From NCBI GenBank assembly GCA_965279205.1, contig OZ257144.1, positions 62,001 to 126,000 on the forward strand: a stretch of 64,000 nt of DNA, written 5' to 3'. The position numbers and the translations under genes are program-made. Under the pieces are notes generated by a model. The model was not told the DNA's origin. It saw only the letters and a program-made list of their open reading frames with translations, and did no database searches. Positions 16,091 through 24,710 of this stretch are shown one piece after another; positions within the stretch are counted from its first letter, which is position 1, and every line of letters starts with the position of its first letter. The stretch comes from UBA7672 sp965279205 (GTDB taxonomy: Bacteria; Pseudomonadota; Alphaproteobacteria; Caulobacterales; Hyphomonadaceae).

Positions 16091-18205
16091 TCAGGCGAAA
16101 TAGTCTTCCGGCCGCAGGATCGGAAGAATTGCCGGACCTTCGCTCAGCGCCTGCTGCGTAGCGAAGGGCGACTCCCTGCTCTTGAGAGCGGTCGGGAAAC
16201 GGATGCCGGTCTTCTGCTCCAGGTCATCGAAAGTGATGCGGGCCCAAACCCAATCATCGAAGTCGAGACCCTGCGGCTGCGGCAGATTGGAAACGAGGCT
16301 GGCCTGGGTCAGAAGGAAGGCGAACGACTTCTCCTTGTTGTCCTCGTCGTCGACATAAGCGACGACTTTCCAGAACTCGCGAGGGAGAAAGCATTCCTCC
16401 CCTTCCTGCGTGAACCGCTTGTCGCGGCTGGAGAAGACAGGCCCGCCCATCAGCGAGACCTTGAGATCGTGTGGCTGCTCCGTGTCGAACACCGTGTTCT
16501 CGAGCCTGCCCCAGACGCCGCCATCCGGGTCGGCTGACCGGTCGTCGCTCTGGTTGAACGCTTCATGCTGCGGGGCGATGTTGGTGTAATAGAAGCTGTC
16601 GTAATTGCCCTGCTTCGCCTCCTCCATCGACCCCCAGCACAGGTCGGCGCGCCGCGCGATGTGCCCCTTGTCGAGAACGTTGTCGCGATAGATGTCATTG
16701 GTGAGCTGGTAGTCGACCAAGTCACCCCGGCGATCTGTCCGGAAGCTGACGCGATTGAGGCGCTTGAACGCCGCGCCGTCTATATTCCACGCCACGCAGA
16801 GCGGGTAGCGCCGCGCCTGGCTCAGCCAGACCGAGAAGTGGCAATACTTGATCTCGTTCGAGCCCGAAAGATCAGCAAGATCGGCACGCCGCTTCTTCGT
16901 GAAGGTCGGCCTTGGAACGGCAAACGGCAGGAAAGCCGTATCGAACCCCGTGCGAAATTCGTCGGCGTCTTCAGCCGAAGCCGCCATTTGCGCAATGGTC
17001 CCGACAGGCTCGATCTCGAGCTTGTTGAAGACTGACTTCGCGTAGCAGGCCAGCGCGATCTCCGATGCGCCGCCTTCGTCATTGTCTCCCGCAAAATGCA
17101 GGCCCAGCATCACGCCAGGGGCTGTAGTCTTTTTGGGCGTCTTGGCTTTCTTTGTTTTCTTGGTCGAACTCGCGCTCTTGGCTGCACCCGCCGCCAGCCA
17201 CGCCGATCCGGAATCGCCGCCCCGGCTGATTTCGTTGTTGGCGGCGGGATGATCCGGATCAGGCCCGATCTCGAACCCACCGATCGTTTCCTGAACACCG
17301 CCGCCATAGTTGATCCGGGTGTTCACATGGACGCGGGTCACGACGCCGTAGGTTACGCCTGTCGTTCGACCGCTTTTCACAACGCGATCATCGAGGTCCG
17401 GCTCCCCAAGCAGGGAAAAGGTCGTGTTGATGCCGAGGATGTCGTTGGCGATCGTCCGGCCGGACACCGACGCGATTGCGCAGTCTCCTGCGGGACCAAG
17501 ATGGCTGCGGATCAGCTTGCCGATCTTGTTGCGCTCAACCCGGTTGTCGTCGAATTGCCCGGGCTGAACGACGTCATCGCCGATCTGTCCGTCCGGTCCG
17601 TTGAGCACGTGCCAGTTCGAGAGAATGACGATCTGTCCGCTGGTTCGATCGCGCACAAAAGCGCCAAGCGTACCGGCTGTCGTTCTGACGCTGCCTACGC
17701 TGATGCCGGGACGTATCGTATCCGCGCGCTCGCGCCGCGGGTCCTTGGCCTCGGCCTGCACAACCTTGTAGGCTGGCGAGAAGCTGCGCTCGAGCACATC
17801 GGTGGGCACTTCCACACCGCCAACCGTGATGGTGCGCGGTATCGGCGTTGTACCAAGCGCGCCCAGCGCTTCGGGCCGGACTTTTTCTCCGACCGTGAAT
17901 TGCAGGGATATCTGCTTCGTTCGCTTGCCGCCGGTACTCTTGTAGCCGATGCCGACGCTGGTGATGTTCGGATCCGCCAGGAAGCTTTCGGCATTGGCGC
18001 GGACGTAGGACTTCAGCTTTGTGATCAGCGTGTCTTGGGCGCTTTCGTTCGTCGCTTTGGTCGCCTTCGTCGCCTTCGCGGCCTTGGCCGCCTTGGCGGT
18101 TTTCCCGGCTACCGGCTTCTTCGCCTTTGCCGATGCTTTGCGAGTGGCTTTCTTTACAGGACTGGATTTCGGACGCGCTGCGCGCGTCCGCTTTGCTTTG
18201 GCCAT
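16091..18205 (-). CDS. Trypsin-like serine protease fused to DNA/RNA non-specific endonuclease, with histone-H1-like tail
   Basis: A 704-residue fusion without signal peptide. Residues 1-55 are a Lys/Ala/Thr-rich tail (KAAKAAKATKATKAT) like histone H1. Residues about 56-150 form a small alpha/beta domain. A trypsin-like protease (about 165-400) carries the triad His199 (SNWHV), Asp241 (GDCAIA) and Ser332 (GGDSGS). A second Lys-rich insert lies within it at 343-361. Residues about 430-690 are an NUC1/NucA-type nuclease with a DKGH motif (His515), NIAPQ (542-546), Asn551 and Glu569 as expected metal and catalytic residues. The tail suggests nucleic-acid binding in the cytoplasm. A self-processing or target-cleaving protease that releases a nuclease is plausible but inferred. 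Upstream lies dodecin on the same strand, 130 bases away. Confidence 0.85.
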   Translation of the reverse strand: MAKAKRTRAARPKSSPVKKATRKASAKAKKPVAGKTAKAAKAAKATKATKATNESAQDTLITKLKSYVRANAESFLADPNITSVGIGYKSTGGKRTKQISLQFTVGEKVRPEALGALGTTPIPRTITVGGVEVPTDVLERSFSPAYKVVQAEAKDPRRERADTIRPGISVGSVRTTAGTLGAFVRDRTSGQIVILSNWHVLNGPDGQIGDDVVQPGQFDDNRVERNKIGKLIRSHLGPAGDCAIASVSGRTIANDILGINTTFSLLGEPDLDDRVVKSGRTTGVTYGVVTRVHVNTRINYGGGVQETIGGFEIGPDPDHPAANNEISRGGDSGSAWLAAGAAKSASSTKKTKKAKTPKKTTAPGVMLGLHFAGDNDEGGASEIALACYAKSVFNKLEIEPVGTIAQMAASAEDADEFRTGFDTAFLPFAVPRPTFTKKRRADLADLSGSNEIKYCHFSVWLSQARRYPLCVAWNIDGAAFKRLNRVSFRTDRRGDLVDYQLTNDIYRDNVLDKGHIARRADLCWGSMEEAKQGNYDSFYYTNIAPQHEAFNQSDDRSADPDGGVWGRLENTVFDTEQPHDLKVSLMGGPVFSSRDKRFTQEGEECFLPREFWKVVAYVDDEDNKEKSFAFLLTQASLVSNLPQPQGLDFDDWVWARITFDDLEQKTGIRFPTALKSRESPFATQQALSEGPAILPILRPEDYFA

Positions 18206-18335
18206 GATATTCCCCTAACCCAAACAGCTAACGACGCGGGCTGTACGTTCGTTCAGCCCGCCGATGACAACGCCAAGGGGAATGGCGGTCAACACAATTC
18301 TCGCGCCAGTTGCGTGGCCGCCAGTTCCTGAGGCG

Positions 18336-18542
18336 CTACTTCTCGTACTTGAAACTGACGCGCAGCTTGGTGCGGAAGGTCTCGATCTTGCCGTCATCGC
18401 CAAGCGCAATGTCCTGCGCGATGACTTCAGCCACCCTCAGGTCACGCAGGGATGCCGCGGCCGTGGCGAGCGCTTCTCGCGCCGCATCCTCCCAGCTCTT
18501 GCTGCTCGTGCCGATGATGTCGGTGACGCGATACACGCTCAT
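18336..18542 (-). CDS. Dodecin family flavin-binding protein
   Basis: A 68-residue protein with the complete dodecin pattern: MSVYRVTDIIGTSSKSWEDA, a single helix (AAREALATAAASLRDLRVAE), then two strands ending LRVSFKYEK. Dodecins assemble into hollow dodecamers that store or buffer flavins in the cytoplasm; the Trp in the SWED segment packs on the flavin. An AGGAGGC site precedes the ATG. It lies upstream of the protease-nuclease on the same strand, though a functional link is unlikely. Confidence 0.92.
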   Translation of the reverse strand: MSVYRVTDIIGTSSKSWEDAAREALATAAASLRDLRVAEVIAQDIALGDDGKIETFRTKLRVSFKYEK

Positions 18543-18643
18543 GTCAGCCTCCTGTCAGTAACGGAAGCCAAGCTGACGCCTTGTTGTACGCGAGCGTCAA
18601 GCTGACGTGCACGGAGCCCTGCAATCTTTTCCTGATCCCTCGT

Positions 18644-20029
18644 TCAGCTTCCGCGTCGCGACAGCGTCATCCGGATACCGTCGCGGGGACGCAATGTGAT
18701 GCGGACGCGGAGGGCGATATCCTGGCCCGGCACGAGGCTGAGGCTGTAGCGTTGCGCCACCGTCGCCAGGATCAGGCACGCCTCGGTCATCGCCAGGCTT
18801 GCGCCGATGCAGACGCGCGGCCCGCCTCCAAACGGAAGATAGGCAAAGCGTGGCCGCCCCTTGCTGCGTTCGGCGGAAAAGCGCCCGGGATCGAAAGCGT
18901 GAGGGGCATCCCACAGCTTGTCATGATGATGGATGATCCACGGCGCGACAAAGACCTGCGTGCCCTTCTCGACCTTGTGGCCGCAAATCACGTCATCGGC
19001 CGCAGCCTGGCGGCCGCTGAGCCCCGGCGCTGGAGGATAGAGGCGCATCGTCTCTTCGATCACCATGCGCGTGAAAGGCAGATTCTCGAGATCCTCGTAG
19101 GTCGGCGCGCGCCCAGCGAGAACGCGATCCAGCTCCTCGTGCAGCCTGGCTGCCTCCGCTGGCCTTTGCGCCAGCAGATAGAAGGCGAATGTCATCGCCA
19201 CTGCGGTCGTCTCATGGCCAGCGAAGAAGATGATCACCATCTCGTCGCGCACTTCCTGATCGGTCAGCGCAAGGCCGGTGTCCGCATCGCGGGCAGCGAC
19301 CAGCCGGCCCAGCAGATCGTTCGCGCCCTCGCCGCCGGCTTTGACGCGCTCCTGGATCAGCTTGTGCATGGCCGCATCGAGCTGGCTGAAAATCTTGCGG
19401 ATGCCCGCGATCTTGCCGCGCATGCGGATCGGGCCAACCACCGGCAGGATGTCCAGCAAGCCGAAATTCATTGCTCCAAGCCCGCGCTCGAACGTCGAAC
19501 CAAGCAGCCCGCCAATCTCCTCGCTGTCGGCGGAGAACATGGCGCGGGAAATGATCTTCAGGGTCAGTGCGGTCATCGCATCAGCGATGTCGATCTCGGC
19601 CCCCGGTCCCTTTCTGTCCCATTCTTCCAGAAACTGCTCGGTCGCCTCCACCATCCCGGACGCGTAGGAAACGATACTGCGATGGTCGAAGGGCGGCGAC
19701 ATCAGGCGGCGGTGCGCGCGCCACTTCTCGCCATCGAGGGTCAGCAACCCATCGCCGAAGGCGGCAGAGAGGAAGGGCGTATCCTCTGGCGTCTTGGGAT
19801 AGTTGGCGACGTTGTCCAGGAGAACGCGCTTCACGCCCGTCGGATCGCTGACTACCAGCGCCCGCCCACCGCCGCCCTTCATTTCGTAGATCAGCTCTTC
19901 ATAGGCGCCGCGCGGGATCGTCGCCATGCCGTTTTCGCGCGCGATCTTGATCATTTTCAGAAGCGAGAGCGGCTTTTCAGGTGGAGCGAAGCTGACCAGA
20001 GGCGGCTCGCGAACGCTGGCGTCACCCAT
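18644..20029 (-). CDS. Cytochrome P450
   Basis: A 461-residue P450 with all core motifs: the oxygen-binding I-helix AGHETT (270-275), ExxR of the K-helix (Glu326-Arg329), the PGRF meander, and the heme loop FGGGPRVCIG with the thiolate ligand Cys407. No membrane anchor is evident, so it is soluble. Length and the I/K-helix text resemble the CYP102/CYP4-like branch rather than typical short bacterial camphor-type P450s. No ferredoxin or reductase partner is encoded next to it. The physiological substrate is unknown, possibly a fatty acid or alkane. Confidence 0.93.
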   Translation of the reverse strand: MGDASVREPPLVSFAPPEKPLSLLKMIKIARENGMATIPRGAYEELIYEMKGGGGRALVVSDPTGVKRVLLDNVANYPKTPEDTPFLSAAFGDGLLTLDGEKWRAHRRLMSPPFDHRSIVSYASGMVEATEQFLEEWDRKGPGAEIDIADAMTALTLKIISRAMFSADSEEIGGLLGSTFERGLGAMNFGLLDILPVVGPIRMRGKIAGIRKIFSQLDAAMHKLIQERVKAGGEGANDLLGRLVAARDADTGLALTDQEVRDEMVIIFFAGHETTAVAMTFAFYLLAQRPAEAARLHEELDRVLAGRAPTYEDLENLPFTRMVIEETMRLYPPAPGLSGRQAAADDVICGHKVEKGTQVFVAPWIIHHHDKLWDAPHAFDPGRFSAERSKGRPRFAYLPFGGGPRVCIGASLAMTEACLILATVAQRYSLSLVPGQDIALRVRITLRPRDGIRMTLSRRGS

Positions 20030-20140
20030 GGTGTCCTCCGCTTCCCGAGGCGCCCGCGCCTTCAGCTTGCGAACCGTACGTCCACGCGGAGAACGGGTCC
20101 AGCGTTCGCCGGGCGTGGCGAGAGCCGGGCAAAGGCGCGT

Positions 20141-21214
20141 TCACAGCCTTCCGAACGTCGCCTTCATGACATCAGAGATTTCACGAGCAGCCGCAATCTG
20201 CGCCCGCTCATCAAAGGATTCGAGCATCACGGCTCCCAGCCTTGCCCGTTGGTCTCTCCGGCTCGATCGCAAATAGGAGGGATCGTAGTGAAGCTCCACG
20301 ACTTCCCTCACGAGGCTGGAAAAATCTCCGGCATCGGCCAGAAGCCGCCAGCTCTTGAGCCGCTTGCGTCCGGGATAGACCTCAAGGCGCGTCAACGCTG
20401 CTTCAAGCGCGGGCCGGTCCTCGATGATCTCGGGATAGGATTGGAGCAGATAGGACACCCGCGCTTCCAGCGGCGCGCTCAGCTCTATGCGTTGGGCGCG
20501 CAGCATCGCATTCCACAGCGCCGGCGGAATTGATCGCTGGCCGACCTTGCTGGACTCAGCCTCCACCAGCAGGGGCCGGCCAGGATCCATTCCATCGAGC
20601 AGATCGAGAAGGGAGGACTCGAACCATTTCTGCGAAGGTTGCGCCGTTCCGGCCAGCGCACCGAACAGCGATCCCCTGTGCCGGGCCAGTTCTTCGAGAT
20701 CGATGACCTGGACACCCAGGTCCGCCACACGCTTCAGAATGGCTGTCTTGCCTGAGCCCGTGCCGCCATCGAGAAGAACGACCTGAAGAGGAAGCTCGGT
20801 CTCGTAGAGGCGGGCCTGCGCCCATCTGCGGTAAGTCTTGTAGCCGCCCTGAAGCACCATGGTTCGCCAGCCGACCTGCGCAAGAATCGTCGCCATGGCG
20901 TTCGATCGCTGTCCACCACGCCAGCAATAGACAAGCGGCCGGAAGTCGGCGGACATTCCGGACAGCGCGGTCTCGAGATGCCGCGAAACGTTTCGCGCAA
21001 CCATGGCCGCACCCACGCGGCGCGCCCGGAAGCGTGACTCCTGGACATAGATCGTGCCGACGATCGCCCGCTCTTCATTGTCCAGCACCGGCAGGTTTAC
21101 CGCGCCGGGAATGTGGTCCTCGGCAAATTCCCCGGGACTGCGCACGTCGATGATCATGTCGAATTGAGACCGTGACCGCCGGTCGATGGCGTCAGTGGCT
21201 CCGGGATTTGTCAT
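20141..21214 (-). CDS. mnmH: tRNA 2-selenouridine synthase
   Basis: About 357 residues. The N-terminal rhodanese domain has DVRSPGEFAEDHIPGAVN and the active-site Cys97 in YCWRGGQRS. A C-terminal P-loop domain has the Walker A motif GGTGSGKT (150-157). This is the two-domain architecture of MnmH/SelU/YbbB, which replaces sulfur by selenium in the wobble base of certain tRNAs using selenophosphate. The ATG at 21214 is chosen over one 19 codons upstream because it leaves room for a divergent promoter with selD. Divergent pairing with selD supports the call. Confidence 0.92.
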   Translation of the reverse strand: MTNPGATDAIDRRSRSQFDMIIDVRSPGEFAEDHIPGAVNLPVLDNEERAIVGTIYVQESRFRARRVGAAMVARNVSRHLETALSGMSADFRPLVYCWRGGQRSNAMATILAQVGWRTMVLQGGYKTYRRWAQARLYETELPLQVVLLDGGTGSGKTAILKRVADLGVQVIDLEELARHRGSLFGALAGTAQPSQKWFESSLLDLLDGMDPGRPLLVEAESSKVGQRSIPPALWNAMLRAQRIELSAPLEARVSYLLQSYPEIIEDRPALEAALTRLEVYPGRKRLKSWRLLADAGDFSSLVREVVELHYDPSYLRSSRRDQRARLGAVMLESFDERAQIAAAREISDVMKATFGRL

Positions 21215-21317
21215 TGCGCCTGGCCAGCCACGTGGTCCTGTCGATTCCTGCGCCCTGTTGGCCGCATCCACGTCCTGCTATCAAACTGCCGTCGACTGGC
21301 AAGCAGAAGGACCCGCC

Positions 21318-22364
21318 ATGCCGGAAACCGTTCGCCTGACATCGCTTGCGCATGGCGGCGGCTGCGGCTGCAAGCTCGCTCCTTCCGTGCTGCGCGACAT
21401 CCTGGCGACCATGCCGGTCCCGGCGCCGTTTGCGGACCTGATGGTCGGCACGGAGACTTCGGACGACGCCGCTGTCTGGCGCCTCAACGACCAGCAGGCG
21501 CTGGTGGCGACCACGGACTTCTTCATGCCTGTCGTCGATGATCCCTTCGAGTTTGGCCGGATCGCCGCGACCAACGCGCTATCAGACATCTACGCCATGG
21601 GCGCAACGCCCATCCTTGCGCTGGCGATTGTCGGCATGCCGGTCGGCGCCATGCCCGTCGAGATGATCCGGCAGATTCTGGTCGGCGGCGCATCTGTCTG
21701 CGCTGCGGCCGGCGTGCCCGTCGCCGGCGGCCACTCGATCGACAGCAAAGAGCCGATCTACGGACTTGTGGCGCTTGGCCTCGTCCACCCCGACAAACTC
21801 CTGACCAACCGCACGGGCCGTCCGGGCGACCTGTTGATTCTCACCAAGCCGCTTGGCGTCGGCGTCTACAGCGCCGCCCTGAAACAGGATCGCCTCGACG
21901 CCGTGGGCTATGCAGCACTCATCGCCTCGACCACAAAGCTCAACATATTCGGCAAGGATCTGGGAGACGTGGCGGGCGTTCACGCACTGACCGATGTCAC
22001 GGGCTTCGGCTTGCTTGGGCATGTGCTGGAAATGGCGCGCGGCGCGGGCCTCACCGCCGAGATCGATGCATCTTCAGCGCCCCTTCTCCCGGGCGTCGAA
22101 ACCCTCGCGCGCGAGGGCGTGCGCACAGGCGCCGCGACCCGCAACTGGTCCAGCTATGGCGATGCGGTAAGCCTGCCTGCGGGTTTCGAAGACTGGCGGC
22201 GAGACGTACTCTGCGACCCCCAGACCAGCGGCGGGCTCCTGATCGCGGTCTCTCCCGAGGTCGCGCCCATCGTTCTGACCGGGGCGATCGAGGCTGGCTT
22301 TGAGGGCTCCGCCATCGTTGGCCGGCTCACTGCCGGACCGCCCAGGATCATGGTCCGGCGATAG
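21318..22364 (+). CDS. selD: Selenide, water dikinase (selenophosphate synthase)
   Basis: A 348-residue SelD starting MPETVRLTSLAHGGGCGCKL. The catalytic site has Cys16 where some family members carry selenocysteine, and the conserved Lys19. The AIR-synthase-like domains contain DDAAVWRLND, ATNALSDIYAMGATP and the C-terminal DPQTSGGLL. It makes selenophosphate from selenide and ATP. The chosen ATG has AAGGA upstream and discards a 44-codon extension. It is divergent from mnmH (103-base gap). No selA, selB or selenocysteine tRNA is visible in this window, so selenouridine is the obvious local use. Confidence 0.95.
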   Translation: MPETVRLTSLAHGGGCGCKLAPSVLRDILATMPVPAPFADLMVGTETSDDAAVWRLNDQQALVATTDFFMPVVDDPFEFGRIAATNALSDIYAMGATPILALAIVGMPVGAMPVEMIRQILVGGASVCAAAGVPVAGGHSIDSKEPIYGLVALGLVHPDKLLTNRTGRPGDLLILTKPLGVGVYSAALKQDRLDAVGYAALIASTTKLNIFGKDLGDVAGVHALTDVTGFGLLGHVLEMARGAGLTAEIDASSAPLLPGVETLAREGVRTGAATRNWSSYGDAVSLPAGFEDWRRDVLCDPQTSGGLLIAVSPEVAPIVLTGAIEAGFEGSAIVGRLTAGPPRIMVRR

Positions 22365-22373
22365 GCCTGTCGC

Positions 22374-24527
22374 CTATTTCCCCTCGATCAGCTTCCTGGC
22401 GAGATAGGTGAATTCCAGCGCCGAGCGGCGTGCGGTTTCGCGCTGGTTGGCGGCGGCCGAGTGTCCACCGTCGATGTTCTCGTAATAGAGGAAGGGCTTG
22501 GCCAACTCCTCGAGGCGCTTGGCCATCTTGCGAGCGTGGCCGGGATGCACGCGGTCGTCCTTGGTCGACGTCTCGAAGTAGATTTCGGGATAGGTCTTCG
22601 CCGGATCGACATTGTGATAGGGCGACAGCTTCTCGAGGAAGGCGCGCTCCTCAGGCACATCGGGATCGCCATATTCCGCCATCCATGAGGCGCCTGCGAG
22701 CAGCAGCTGGTAGCGCAGCATGTCGAGCAGCGGCACCTGGCAGACGATCGCGGTGAACAGATCCGGACGCTGCGTGTACATAACGCCCATCAGAAGCCCG
22801 CCATTCGATCCACCCATCGCGCCGAGCTTGGCCTTCGACGTGATCTTCTTCGTGATCAGGTCTTCGGCCACGGCGATGAAGTCGTCATAGACGACCTGGC
22901 GCTTGGTCTTGAGGCCGGCCTGGTGCCAGCTCGGCCCGAACTCTCCGCCGCCGCGGATGTTGGCCATCACATAGACGCCGCCCTGCTCCAGCCACAGCTT
23001 GCCGACCGTGCCGGAATAGCTCGGCGTCTGGCTGACCTGGAAGCCGCCATAGCCGTAGAGCAGCGTCGGGTTCGAGCCGTCGAGGACGATGTCTTGTCTG
23101 TGCACGACGAAGTACGGGACTTTGGTGCCGTCCTTCGATGTCGCCTCGTACTGGTCGACCTGATAGGGCGCGGCGTCGAACCAGGCCGGCAGCGACTTGA
23201 TCTGCTTCACCGCGCCGGTCCACGAGTCGTAGGTAAAGAGCGCGTCCGGCGAGAGATAGCCTTCATAGCCGAGGAAGGCCTCGCGCTCGCCCTCGTCCGC
23301 GAACACCACGCCGGCCGAACCGTTGGGCGGCAGCGCGACGGCGCGCGTTTCCCACTTGCCGCGGCTCCAGCCGAACGCGATCACGCGCGTTGCGACATTG
23401 TCCGAGATCGAGAGCAGCATCGCGTTCTTCGTGATGCTGACGCCCTGGATCGCCTGGCGCTCTGTCGGATGGAACAACAGCTCCACATTCGGCAGCTTTC
23501 CGTCGGCGACGAACGACGACCAGCTGAAGGCGATCAGGTCGCCTGCCTTGAACGCCTCCTGGCCTTCGGGCTGCCAGTCCTGCTCCAGTGTGGCCATCAG
23601 CCTGTCGGCGAAGATGCCCTGCGGCGTCGCCTTGAGCGGCAGCGGAATCTGCACCGGGGCCGATCCCGACTCCGGGAAGAAGAAGTATTTCGCTTCGTAG
23701 AAATTGACCGCCCGCGCGGCGCCGAACCAGCGCTTGCCTGTCTCTTCCTCCATTGCGAAGGGAGACGTCGCCACGTCCGTCACTTCGCCGCGGAAGACCT
23801 CGACCGCCTTGTCCAGCGCCTGGCCGCGATAGAGACGCTTCACCACGAAGGGATAGCCGGATTCCGTCAGCGTCGGCTTCTCGCCTTCAGCTCCCCAGTC
23901 GGTTGCGATCAGCAGCGTGTCCTTGTCCTGCCATTCGATCGAGCTCTTGGCTTCGGGAATGTCGAACCCGCCGCCCACGAAGCCGGCCTTGGCGCCGCCT
24001 TCGGCGATCGAATACTCGCGCACGCGCACCGCATCCTTGCCGCCATCCGACAGCGAGACGAGGCAGTCTACGTTGGCCGGCGGCAGGCAGCCGACGCCCT
24101 TGTAGACCCAGTTGGCGCCCTCGGCCTTGGCCAGCGCATCCACGTCGAGCAGCGTTTCCCATTTCGGCGACGCGTTCGAATAATCCGCCAGGTCGGTGCG
24201 CCGCCACAGGCCGCGCTCGCTCTTCTCGTCCTGCCAGAAATTGTAGACCTTGCCACCGCGGATCGATCCGTACGGAATCCGCTCCTGCGACGTCGCGATC
24301 TTCAGCGCCGCGTCGTAATAGCCCTGATAGCGCCCATCGGCCTGCAGCAGGCCCAGCGTGCGGTCGTTCTGCGCCTTCACCCAGTCGAGCGCCTGCGTAC
24401 CCTCGACCTCTTCGAGCCAGAGATGCGCTTCCGAACCCGGATCGAGGGGATTAGCCAATTTAACTTCCTCCTTGGGACCGCATGAGGCGAGCACACCCGC
24501 CGCGGCCATCGCCAGCATCCAACGCAT
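22374..24527 (-). CDS. Prolyl oligopeptidase family (S9A) lipoprotein
   Basis: A protein of about 717 residues. The signal MRWMLAMAAAGVLASC ends in a perfect lipobox (LASC), so it is probably lipid-anchored and periplasmic or outer-membrane. The N-terminal beta-propeller region is followed by the C-terminal alpha/beta-hydrolase domain. This has the S9 nucleophile motif GGSNGGLLMG, the acid Asp in STKDDRVHPGH and the catalytic His in NIDGGHSAA. It cleaves short proline-containing peptides. GGGGAG eight bases before the ATG at 24527 favours this start over one nine codons upstream. Confidence 0.92.
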   Translation of the reverse strand: MRWMLAMAAAGVLASCGPKEEVKLANPLDPGSEAHLWLEEVEGTQALDWVKAQNDRTLGLLQADGRYQGYYDAALKIATSQERIPYGSIRGGKVYNFWQDEKSERGLWRRTDLADYSNASPKWETLLDVDALAKAEGANWVYKGVGCLPPANVDCLVSLSDGGKDAVRVREYSIAEGGAKAGFVGGGFDIPEAKSSIEWQDKDTLLIATDWGAEGEKPTLTESGYPFVVKRLYRGQALDKAVEVFRGEVTDVATSPFAMEEETGKRWFGAARAVNFYEAKYFFFPESGSAPVQIPLPLKATPQGIFADRLMATLEQDWQPEGQEAFKAGDLIAFSWSSFVADGKLPNVELLFHPTERQAIQGVSITKNAMLLSISDNVATRVIAFGWSRGKWETRAVALPPNGSAGVVFADEGEREAFLGYEGYLSPDALFTYDSWTGAVKQIKSLPAWFDAAPYQVDQYEATSKDGTKVPYFVVHRQDIVLDGSNPTLLYGYGGFQVSQTPSYSGTVGKLWLEQGGVYVMANIRGGGEFGPSWHQAGLKTKRQVVYDDFIAVAEDLITKKITSKAKLGAMGGSNGGLLMGVMYTQRPDLFTAIVCQVPLLDMLRYQLLLAGASWMAEYGDPDVPEERAFLEKLSPYHNVDPAKTYPEIYFETSTKDDRVHPGHARKMAKRLEELAKPFLYYENIDGGHSAAANQRETARRSALEFTYLARKLIEGK

Positions 24528-24583
24528 CGGCCATCTCCCCGCTTTTGCGGACAAGGGTTAGCGGCCGGGCATAAGCCCGGCAA

Positions 24584-24660
24584 GGCAATAGGCAGTGGGC
24601 AATAGGCAGTGGGTAGCAAACAAATTTCGCCCGACTGCCTATTGCCCACTGCCCATTGCC
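24584..24660. repeat. 27-base inverted repeat built from a tandem 14-mer
   Basis: The left arm (24584-24610) is two tandem copies of a GGCAATAGGCAGTG-like unit. The right arm (24634-24660) is its reverse complement with one mismatch, across a 23-base loop. It lies between the S9 peptidase start and dapF. A second short GC hairpin (gccgggc / gcccggc, 24564-24581) lies beside it. It looks like a dispersed repeat or a degenerate transposon end rather than a regulatory site. Confidence 0.75.
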
Positions 24661-24710
24661 CTCCCTCCCCACCCTAGCGTCTCCGCCCCAACCCCCTTAC
24701 ATCTCGCCGC

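Noticed and set aside
18581..20533. A 650-codon plus-strand open frame
   Set aside because: It lies opposite the P450 and mnmH genes and has His/Arg/Ala-rich composition typical of antisense frames in GC-rich DNA.
22923..24485. A 520-codon plus-strand frame opposite the S9 peptidase
   Set aside because: No recognisable domains; the minus frame has a lipoprotein signal and a complete peptidase active site.
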